Source: an uncultured Eubacterium sp. (GTDB lineage: Bacteria > Bacillota > Clostridia > Lachnospirales > Lachnospiraceae). From it: a stretch of 64,000 nucleotides of DNA. Position 1 is the stretch's first letter. The number at the start of each line of letters is the position of its first letter. Below, piece after piece: positions 18,023 to 24,163 of this stretch. The notes under the pieces are model-generated. The model was not told the origin of the DNA. It saw only the letters and a program-made list of their open reading frames with translations, and did not search any database. The stretch covers positions 1 to 64,000 of the forward strand of contig CAJUDA010000017.1 in NCBI GenBank assembly GCA_910584875.1. The letters run 5' to 3'. A program made the translations under genes and the position numbers.

Positions 18023-18294
18023 AATAAGCATATCCTTTCTCTACTTGTATCGGATGTCATATTCCTATTTTAATGAAATCATAAAATAACGCAACAATCC
18101 TGAGTGGTTATCCGGACCATTGATAAAACCACTGTATTGGTTAGAAAAAAAGAATCTGTAAAAAATTTAACCCCTGGTATGTCGGATAAAAAGGCAGTTC
18201 GGCGGGTGACGATGAAAAAAAGTCGCCGTGCGAGCTTTCTTTTTTTGTCATAAATTGGTATGATATAGGTGAATGTGACGGGAAGGAGGAATGT

Positions 18295-18615
18295 ATGGTT
18301 TATGTGGAAAATGAACTGATAGGGAGACGCTTGAAACGCATCCGCATGGATCTGGGAATGGATTATCCGGATATGGCGGAACTGCTTGAGATCAGCGACG
18401 GTCATTACCGCAAAATCGAACGGGGTGTTTACGGACTGGATGTCAGGAAGCTGATGCTTCTCTATACAAAACTCCAGGTAGATCCACTGTATCTGCTGAC
18501 AGGGGAGCAGAGCCGGGCGATGCATTATCTGCCGGGCAGTCATACGGATCGTGACACCTTGATCTGCGAGCTTCTGGACTACTGCAAAACGAAGCTTGCC
18601 CAAAAGGAGGATTAG
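18295..18615 (+). CDS. XRE-family helix-turn-helix regulator, paired with LytTR gene
   Basis: This 106-aa protein is little more than a helix-turn-helix (IGRRLKRIRMDLGMDYPDMA, then EISDGHYRKIERGVYGLDVRKLMLL). It has a GGAAGGAGG ribosome site and is followed after two bases by the LytTR gene, so the two are one transcription unit. A weak promoter with TATGAT at 18259-18264 is possible. Function unknown; a joint regulatory role with the LytTR protein is inferred from position only. Confidence 0.82.
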   Translation: MVYVENELIGRRLKRIRMDLGMDYPDMAELLEISDGHYRKIERGVYGLDVRKLMLLYTKLQVDPLYLLTGEQSRAMHYLPGSHTDRDTLICELLDYCKTKLAQKED

Positions 18616-18617
18616 GC

Positions 18618-19295
18618 GTGGGGGGAATACTGATCTATCAGAAGGATATTTGTGAGGATCCTGAAATGGCAGCGCTTTTTCACCAGCTGGTATTTGCGTC
18701 CGAACCAGAGCAGGCTGGTGATCTTCTGGAAAATAATGATTACCGGATGGTTATGATCCATCTGGAACCAGAAGAAAAAGACGGGTGGCAGGTGGCATCC
18801 CTGGTCAGGGGGATGCCCGGGTACAGTCTGACACCCATTGTTTTTCTGGCAGAGGACCGTCGTCACGAACGGCGGGCATTTTATGAATATCACTGTTATG
18901 ATTATCTGGTAAAACCGATCCAACAGGAGGAGATCATAAAGGTCGTGTATCCTTTTCTGATACAGTTGTGGATGAAAGAGAGGACGGGAAAGATGCGGGT
19001 GAGATCAGAAGGTGTGACCCGGCTGATACCGCTCTGCGATATTTTGTATATAGAAAGTATTAACCGCTCCGTTCTGTTTCATACCACAAAGGGTATCCTG
19101 ACAGTTCCTTATCTGACACTGAAACGTTGTCAGATGGAGCATGCCGGAGTATTTGTACAGTGCCACCGTTCTTTTCTGGTAAACCGCAATTATGTAAAAC
19201 GGGTAGATTACCGGAAAAAGGAGATTGAACTGCCGGGCTGTCTTGTGGAGATCGGATCCCGGTATGAGGGGACTGTGCATCAGGAATTTGATTGA
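18618..19295 (+). CDS. LytTR-family regulator with degenerate receiver
   Basis: This 225-aa protein has a receiver-like domain (1-115) and a C-terminal LytTR DNA-binding domain (about 125-222: LCDILYIESINRSVLFHTTK, VFVQCHRSFLVNRNYVKRVD). The residue normally phosphorylated is not Asp: the strand reads RMVMIHLEPEEKDGW with His48 in its place. The acidic N-terminal pocket is also weak (LIYQKD), although the conserved Lys (LVKP, K99) is kept. It probably does not respond by Asp phosphorylation. The start is GTG with an AGGAGG site. No sensor kinase is adjacent. Confidence 0.85.
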   Translation: MGGILIYQKDICEDPEMAALFHQLVFASEPEQAGDLLENNDYRMVMIHLEPEEKDGWQVASLVRGMPGYSLTPIVFLAEDRRHERRAFYEYHCYDYLVKPIQQEEIIKVVYPFLIQLWMKERTGKMRVRSEGVTRLIPLCDILYIESINRSVLFHTTKGILTVPYLTLKRCQMEHAGVFVQCHRSFLVNRNYVKRVDYRKKEIELPGCLVEIGSRYEGTVHQEFD

Positions 19296-19312
19296 AAAAG
19301 AGGTGAAAGCAA

Positions 19313-19969
19313 ATGAAAGAGATTTTTTTGATCCGTCATGGCAGGCAGTGCAGCAAACTTTGTAATGTTGATGTGGCACTGGATGACGTTGGCCGGCAGC
19401 AGGCAGTCCTTGCCGGAAAGCGGCTTGTGTCATACAGAATCGAGAAACTGTATTGTTCAGAACTGGTCCGGGCAAGAGAGACGGCAGAGATCATCAATGC
19501 AAGTCTTGGGGTTCCCTGTGAAGTGCTGCCTGATATACAGGAAATAGATTTTGGGGGATTTACTGGAAAAACGGATGAAGTCATCCGGGATACCTATGGA
19601 GAGTTCAGGAAAAAGAGATCCATGCACACAGAGGATCTTCCGTATCCAGAGGGAGGGGAATGCGGCAGAGATGTGGTAATGAGGGTTATGCCGCAGCTTC
19701 AGGAGCTTTGCAGGCGCCCGGAGAACCGGATTGCCATTGTGACACATGGCGGTGTGATCCGTTCAGTATGTGCGGAGATCCTGCATACAGGGCAGCGGCA
19801 TAAGCTGAAATTTGCTATTGATATGGAAAATACCAGTTTTACTGAATTGATCTATGATGAACAGCGCGGTTTTTTTATATTGGAACGATTTAATGATTTT
19901 GCGCATCTGGAAGGAAGAACGGAGCTTTTGCGTGCCAATTGGAAAACATCATTGGAACGGAATGGATAA
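19313..19969 (+). CDS. Histidine phosphatase family protein
   Basis: This 218-aa protein belongs to the phosphoglycerate-mutase-like histidine phosphatases. The catalytic motif is FLIRHGRQCSKLCN, with ALDDVGRQQA after it. The conserved Glu region is IQEIDFGGFTGK, and the second His lies in IAIVTHGGVIRSV. The RHG motif is followed by RQ rather than the usual ET or RT. The substrate cannot be predicted. It follows the LytTR gene by 17 bases and ends at a clear terminator, so it may be the third gene of that operon. Confidence 0.88.
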   Translation: MKEIFLIRHGRQCSKLCNVDVALDDVGRQQAVLAGKRLVSYRIEKLYCSELVRARETAEIINASLGVPCEVLPDIQEIDFGGFTGKTDEVIRDTYGEFRKKRSMHTEDLPYPEGGECGRDVVMRVMPQLQELCRRPENRIAIVTHGGVIRSVCAEILHTGQRHKLKFAIDMENTSFTELIYDEQRGFFILERFNDFAHLEGRTELLRANWKTSLERNG

Positions 19970-20007
19970 ATAGACATAAGAAAATAATCTGGTATGGTAA
20001 AATATTG

Positions 20008-20040
20008 AAAAACTGGCAGTTTTAATACTGCCAGTTTTTG
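20008..20040 (+). terminator. Rho-independent terminator
   Basis: AACTGGCAG pairs perfectly with CTGCCAGTT around a TTTTAATA loop and is followed by TTT. It closes the HTH-LytTR-phosphatase transcription unit. Confidence 0.9.
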
Positions 20041-20098
20041 TGTATGATCGTATTGGAATTCCAAATCAGAATATGGTTATCAAGGAGGTAATTGGAGT

Positions 20099-20692
20099 AT
20101 GAATCAGCAAAATAGTTTCAATCAGGTATACGGGAGTGCAAAAAGTCATGCTGCTTCTGACGACAGGGTGGCAGAACTGGCAATCTGTGCTGTCTTCACT
20201 GCACTGATCTGTATCTTTACCATGTTTATCCAGATAAGGATTTTTCCTACGGAGGGAGGCATGGTACATATAGGAAATGTGCCATTGTTTTTTGTGGCGG
20301 CTTATTTTGGAGGAAGGACAGGGGCTGTCAGTGGAGGTCTGGGCATGTGTCTGTCGGATCTTCTTACCGGATGGACTCTTTATGCACCGGCTACACTGAT
20401 CGTAGTAGGGATCATGGGACTGGTATTTGGCAGGATCGTGGACAGAAAACCGACGGTTCTTCGTTTGACAGCTGCTTCTGCCGCAGTGCTCGCCATCAAA
20501 CTGGCAGGATACTATTTATTTGAGGCTGCATTTGTCTATCATAATGTGGCAGCGCCCGTGGTAAATGTTCCCGGCAATACGATCCAGATCCTGACAGGCG
20601 CTCTTGTAGCCGTACCTGTGATCCTTGTGGTCCGGCCGGTGATGAACCGTTTTATAAAAAAAGAACAGAAGGGAGTATATGGAAATGTATAA
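20099..20692 (+). CDS. ECF transporter substrate-binding (S) component
   Basis: This 197-aa integral membrane protein has about six hydrophobic helices. The ECF S-component pattern includes AICAVFTALICIFTMFIQI, then GNVPLFFVAAYFGGRTGAVSGGLG and MCLSDLLTG. Such proteins bind a vitamin or its precursor and share a common EcfAAT energising module encoded elsewhere. The substrate is not clear from sequence. The next gene starts before this one ends and encodes a PLP-dependent aminotransferase, which makes a B6 vitamer or an aminotransferase substrate conceivable. An AAGGAGG site precedes the ATG. Confidence 0.85.
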   Translation: MNQQNSFNQVYGSAKSHAASDDRVAELAICAVFTALICIFTMFIQIRIFPTEGGMVHIGNVPLFFVAAYFGGRTGAVSGGLGMCLSDLLTGWTLYAPATLIVVGIMGLVFGRIVDRKPTVLRLTAASAAVLAIKLAGYYLFEAAFVYHNVAAPVVNVPGNTIQILTGALVAVPVILVVRPVMNRFIKKEQKGVYGNV

Positions 20693-21824
20693 AATGATGA
20701 CACCGGGACCGACCATGACAGCGGCCTCAGTGCTGCAGGCAAGAAGCAGGAATTTTGTCAATCCGGATGTGGATACGGATTTTTGTGAGGAGTATCATAC
20801 GATATGCCGGGAGCTGGCGGATCTGCTGGATACAGAAAACGAAGTATATATTCTGGGAGGCGAGGGGATTCTTGCCCTGGAGGCGGCGTGTGCCTCGCTG
20901 ACAGAACCGGGGGACCGGGTACTGGTGATCGATAATGGCGTTTTTGGAAAAGGATTTGCTGATTTTGTAAAACTGTACGGCGGGGAGCCGGTTCTATATA
21001 CTACGGATTATCACCGTCCGGTAGACATAGAAGGGCTGGGAGATTACCTTGCGGGCGATCATCATTTTAAATATGCCACCGTTGTACACTGTGATACACC
21101 GAGCGGGGTGCTGAATGATATCGGAGCGATCTGCCCTATGCTGAAGGAATATGGGATCCTGACTGTGACAGATGCTGTGGCTTCCATGTTTGGAGAGGAG
21201 ATCCACGTGGATGACTGGGGTATTGATATCATCTGCGGCGGTTCGCAGAAGGCGCTTTCTGCACCGCCCGGTCTCGCTTTTGTATCAGTCAGCGGGGACG
21301 CCATGCGAGCTATGAGACACCGGAAGACACCGGTTGCCTCCTTTTACTGTAATCTTCTTCTCTTCCAGAATTATTATGAAGAAAAGTGGTTTCCCTATAC
21401 GATGCCGGTCAGTGATATCTATGGATTCGCCGAGGCAGTGCGGCTTGTCAGGGAGGACACGGACAGGATCCGGCGTCATCACCGGATTGCCGGGGCAGTC
21501 CGCAGGGCAGTAAAAGCAGCGGGATTGTCTCTTTATCTGGACGGGGGCGATGCTGCTACAGTCACTGTCATCAATGTTCCGGATGGGATAAAGGACACTG
21601 ATATCATCCGGGTTATGAAAGAACAGTACCACATATTGATCGCTGGTTCTTTTGATGTACTGGCAGGGAAGGTGATCCGGCTGGGACATATGGGGAACAA
21701 CGCCAATACGGATGATGTGGCACAGATGATGGCGGCGCTGACAAAGACACTGGATCAGTTGGGATTTCATTGTCAGTGTGATATGGGAGAGATTTTTCTG
21801 AAAGAAGTATCGGTAGTATTTTAG
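20685..21824 (+). CDS. Class-V PLP-dependent aminotransferase
   Basis: This 379-aa protein belongs to the alanine-glyoxylate / pyridoxamine-pyruvate aminotransferase branch. It begins MYKMMTPGPTMTAASVLQAR, binds PLP near GGEGILALEAACASL, and has the Schiff-base Lys in ICGGSQKALSAPPGLAF. Its start overlaps the ECF S-component (ATG at 20685, or 20679), so the two are translationally coupled. The exact substrate is unknown; serine/alanine-glyoxylate, 2-aminoethylphosphonate-type and pyridoxamine-pyruvate enzymes share this architecture. It ends 14 bases before a long inverted repeat. Confidence 0.85.
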   Translation: MYKMMTPGPTMTAASVLQARSRNFVNPDVDTDFCEEYHTICRELADLLDTENEVYILGGEGILALEAACASLTEPGDRVLVIDNGVFGKGFADFVKLYGGEPVLYTTDYHRPVDIEGLGDYLAGDHHFKYATVVHCDTPSGVLNDIGAICPMLKEYGILTVTDAVASMFGEEIHVDDWGIDIICGGSQKALSAPPGLAFVSVSGDAMRAMRHRKTPVASFYCNLLLFQNYYEEKWFPYTMPVSDIYGFAEAVRLVREDTDRIRRHHRIAGAVRRAVKAAGLSLYLDGGDAATVTVINVPDGIKDTDIIRVMKEQYHILIAGSFDVLAGKVIRLGHMGNNANTDDVAQMMAALTKTLDQLGFHCQCDMGEIFLKEVSVVF

Positions 21825-21837
21825 GCTGGGGCTTTAG

Positions 21838-22180
21838 TAGCAGCTTTGGTCTTGTTTTCTGACTGCAGACTGGACCGCAGCGGTACCTGGCTGCTATGAA
21901 TTACCGCTTTTTTCTGAAAATATTATCTGGTCTTGCTGCTATAACTTGATGTCTGGTCCATGACTGCTATGCAGTATTCAGGAAACATAGAGTGACGGAG
22001 TTTTATGTAAACATAAATCCGCCACTCTATGTTTCCTGCCGTGCAGGCACGGATGAACCAGACATCTTCGGACAGGATAGCAGCTGCGACCATATTTTCA
22101 GATAAAAAGCGAAATTCATGACGCATCCAGCTAAGCTGCGGATCAGGTTCTGCAGTCAGAAAACAGAAACTCTGCTGGTA
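21838..22180. repeat. 343-bp imperfect inverted repeat (two ~165-bp arms)
   Basis: The two halves are inverted, diverged copies of one sequence. Matching blocks include TTTTCTGACTGCAGA (left arm, near 21855; its complement near 22155), CTGAAAATAT (21914 and the complement near 22095) and GATGTCTGGT (21949 and the complement near 22056). A perfect inner stem AGGAAACATAGAGTG sits near 21980 with its complement ending near 22037. The centre TTTATGTAAACATAAA is itself palindromic. An open frame on the minus strand (22186-21923) crosses both arms, but the left-arm copy is full of stops. It could be a MITE-like element or two head-to-head gene remnants. Confidence 0.85.
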
Positions 22181-22216
22181 GCTCAACGGAGCCAGTTTGA
22201 ATCTGCCGTTGAGCCA
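22179..22216. repeat. Palindromic intergenic repeat, diverged copy
   Basis: TAGCTCAACGG and CCGTTGAGCCA flank a changed centre (GAGCCAGTTTGAATCTG). It matches the repeat at 8421-8454 and 50634-50668 and directly abuts the right end of the 343-bp inverted repeat. Confidence 0.75.
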
Positions 22217-22243
22217 GGGAACAAACCATAGTTATGAGCTAAT

Positions 22244-22362
22244 GGAACGGGACTCTTATCACATGGGTTATAAGGACGCCGGTAAGAGGTACAGGTATTT
22301 TCTGTACCCTTACCGCTGCGTTCTTATATAGCGAAAGCGCCCGTGTGAGGGAGTCCCGTTTT
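22244..22362 (+). ncRNA. Long stem-loop: candidate structured RNA
   Basis: A nearly continuous hairpin about 119 bases long forms from five consecutive stems. AACGGGACTC (22246-22255) pairs with GAGTCCCGTT (22351-22360). CACATGGG pairs with CCCGTGTG (22340-22347). TATAAGGACG (22269-22278) pairs with CGTTCTTATA. CGGTAAG pairs with CTTACCG, and GGTACAG with CTGTACC, around GTATTTT. A GCGAAAGC mini-hairpin is bulged from the 3' side. Several G-U pairs form only in the plus-strand RNA; the minus strand would have A-C mismatches. No known RNA family was recognised. Confidence 0.5.
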
Positions 22363-22477
22363 GTGAAAAACGGAAAAAAGACGGAAAAAAACTATTACTA
22401 TTTACTGCCATTTCGGTTATAATGTTATAAGGTTATACAGTTTAACTGATATAGGAGATAAGGAAGGAATATGGGCT

Positions 22478-23326
22478 ATGTATGATACGGCAATCATTGG
22501 CACAGGTCCTGCGGGGCTTTCGGCGGCTATTAATTTAAAACTTCACAACAGGGATTTTATATGGTTCGGGGCAAAGGAACTGAGTGAAAAAATAGAAAAA
22601 TCAGAAAAAATCGCAAATTATCCGGGTCTTGGTCTGATCAGTGGGCAGGAGCTCAACCGCAGGATGGCACAGCAGGCAGAAGAGATGGAACTTTCGATTA
22701 CCGATAAACTGGTGACTTCCATTAGTAAGACGAAAGAGAATTATATGGTTCTGGCAGAAAATGAGGTCTATCAGGCAAAGACGGTATTGCTCGCTCCAGG
22801 GGTTGTCATGGGAAAAAGTCTGGAGGGAGAAGAAGAATTGCTCGGAAGAGGCGTGAGTTACTGTGCCACCTGCGACGGATTTTTATATAAAGGGAAGACG
22901 ATAGCAGTATTCTGTGGTTCAAAGAAATATGAACATGAAGTAAAATACCTTGCAGAAATAGCAGAAAAAGTGTGGTTTTATTCACCGGATCCCGCATGTG
23001 ATGTGGATCTGCCGAATGTATCAAAGCTGGAACAGCCCATCAAAGGCATGGTAGGGAAAGAACGAGTGGAGAAAATAATTTTATCGGACGGTTGTGAATT
23101 AGAGGCAGATGGTGTATTTATACTTCGGAATGCAGTTGCTCCGGCATCACTGCTTCCGGGACTAGAGATGGACGGTGTCCATATTGTGGTGGACAGGGAG
23201 CAGCAGACCTCCTATCCGGGCTGCTTTGCCGCCGGAGACTGTACCGGACGTCCTTACCAGATTGCCAAAGCGGTGGGTGAAGGGAATGTTGCCGCCCATC
23301 ATATCCTGGAATTTTGCAGGAAGTAG
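22478..23326 (+). CDS. Thioredoxin-reductase-like flavoprotein lacking the NADPH motif
   Basis: This 282-aa flavoprotein has the N-terminal FAD motif IIGTGPAGLSAAINL, the redox-active CATC (C129, C132) in VSYCATCDGF, and the C-terminal FAD motif CFAAGDCTGRPYQIAKAVGEG. In NADPH-dependent enzymes the second nucleotide-binding motif reads GGGxSA followed by a basic HRR segment. Here the region reads IAVFCGSKKYEHEVKYLAEI and then WFYSPDPAC, so NADPH binding looks lost. This resembles the ferredoxin-dependent flavin thioredoxin reductases described in Clostridia. The protein is also short. A promoter with TATAAT near 22418 precedes it, and no thioredoxin gene is adjacent. Confidence 0.85.
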   Translation: MYDTAIIGTGPAGLSAAINLKLHNRDFIWFGAKELSEKIEKSEKIANYPGLGLISGQELNRRMAQQAEEMELSITDKLVTSISKTKENYMVLAENEVYQAKTVLLAPGVVMGKSLEGEEELLGRGVSYCATCDGFLYKGKTIAVFCGSKKYEHEVKYLAEIAEKVWFYSPDPACDVDLPNVSKLEQPIKGMVGKERVEKIILSDGCELEADGVFILRNAVAPASLLPGLEMDGVHIVVDREQQTSYPGCFAAGDCTGRPYQIAKAVGEGNVAAHHILEFCRK

Positions 23327-23417
23327 CCAGGGTATCAGGATTTCTTAATTATTTTTTAATATGATAATAAAAATACTATTGACTCCTTAAAAGTTGACAG
23401 TTCCGGGTGGATTTTAT

Positions 23418-23427
23418 CAGTATACTG
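23418..23427. promoter_or_regulatory. Possible antitoxin operator
   Basis: A perfect 10-bp palindrome CAGTATACTG lies about 70 bases before the antitoxin start, downstream of a TTGACA at about 23394. Antitoxins of this type often bind such palindromes in their own promoter. The assignment is tentative. Confidence 0.35.
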
Positions 23428-23497
23428 TGGTATCATAACAGTACAATGATCTGGTAAGTGATATCTCTGTATTTTTTTAGAAAGTGAGGGAAGTATT

Positions 23498-23719
23498 ATG
23501 AGTGAAAAAGAGCAGATTATAAAATTGCTGGATACGTTTCCGGATTACAAGATAGGCGCCATTCTGACATTTATCCAGGGCATGAAGTTTGATGAAGACC
23601 TGGAAGAGGATGCTTACTGTAAAAGGCTGCTGGAAAAATATCTTAAGGATCCCAGCGACGATAAACATGATACTGTTACTATAGAGGAATTTGCTGAAAG
23701 CGAAGGAGTTACATTATGA
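23498..23719 (+). CDS. RelB-type antitoxin
   Basis: This 73-aa acidic protein (KEQIIKLLDTFPDYKIGAIL, ending DTVTIEEFAESEGVTL) matches the small antitoxins that precede RelE/ParE toxins in Clostridia. The N-terminal part is likely to bind DNA and the acidic tail to wrap the toxin. Its stop overlaps the toxin start as ATGA. The toxin is frameshifted, so this antitoxin may now be an orphan. Confidence 0.75.
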   Translation: MSEKEQIIKLLDTFPDYKIGAILTFIQGMKFDEDLEEDAYCKRLLEKYLKDPSDDKHDTVTIEEFAESEGVTL

Positions 23720-23980
23720 AATATCAGGTCCTTCTAGAAAAACCGGCGCAGAAATTATCCGGCGACTGCCAAAGGATGAAAAGGAGCGAATTTTGAGAGA
23801 GATTTACAGACTGCCGGACGAAGGTGATATCAGACCGCTGAAGGTCAGGAGAGGAAAGGGTTATTTCCGGCTGAGGGTGGGAAGCTACCGCATTATTTAT
23901 ACAGTAAACGATGAGAAACTGGTTGTTATGGTTGTGGATGTCGGGAACCGGGGGGGCAGATTTATAAAAGATATGATTGA
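23716..23980 (+). pseudogene. RelE/ParE-type toxin, frameshifted
   Basis: The frame opened by ATG at 23716 reads MKYQVLLEKPAQK and then goes out of frame, stopping soon after. The rest of a typical RelE continues one frame over: IRRLPKDEKERILREIY, then RLRVGSYRIIYTVNDEKLVV. Adding one T in AAATTATCC (about 23751-23759) would restore KFIRRLPK. A second shift lies in a run of seven G (23950-23956): with eight, the protein would end NRGGQIYKRYD and stop at 23978-23980. Both shifts look like single-base deletions. Real decay, phase variation and sequencing error are all possible. Confidence 0.75.
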
Positions 23981-24012
23981 TAGGGCAGGTGTTCGTGGTA
24001 AAAATGATAAAA

Positions 24013-24047
24013 GAAGGGGTCAGTGCACTGATCTCTTTTTCTTTTTT
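24013..24047 (+). terminator. Rho-independent terminator of the toxin-antitoxin locus
   Basis: GGGGTCAG pairs with CTGATCTC around a TGCA loop, followed by TTTTTCTTTTTT. It separates the toxin-antitoxin locus from metH. Confidence 0.75.
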
Positions 24048-24103
24048 CTTCGTCTTCCATAACAACCACATTAAATGATCAAACAACTGTCTGCCACAGC
24101 TCA

Positions 24104-24132
24104 TTGCAAAATCCTGTTTTTCGTGGTATGAT
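24104..24132 (+). promoter_or_regulatory. Sigma-A type promoter of metH operon
   Basis: TTGCAA (24104-24109) and TATGAT (24127-24132) are 17 bases apart and lie 32 bases before the metH ATG. The leader is too short for a cobalamin or SAM riboswitch. Confidence 0.7.
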
Positions 24133-24163
24133 TGTTTCATTTATAGAAAGTGTGGCGTGACAG

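Noticed and set aside
21923..22186. 87-codon minus-strand frame in the inverted repeat
   Set aside because: It crosses both arms of the inverted repeat and the left-arm copy is full of stops; no family recognised. Kept only as part of the repeat description.
24048..24163. Cobalamin or SAM riboswitch before metH
   Set aside because: The promoter lies only about 30 bases from the start codon, leaving no space for an aptamer, and no conserved box was found.
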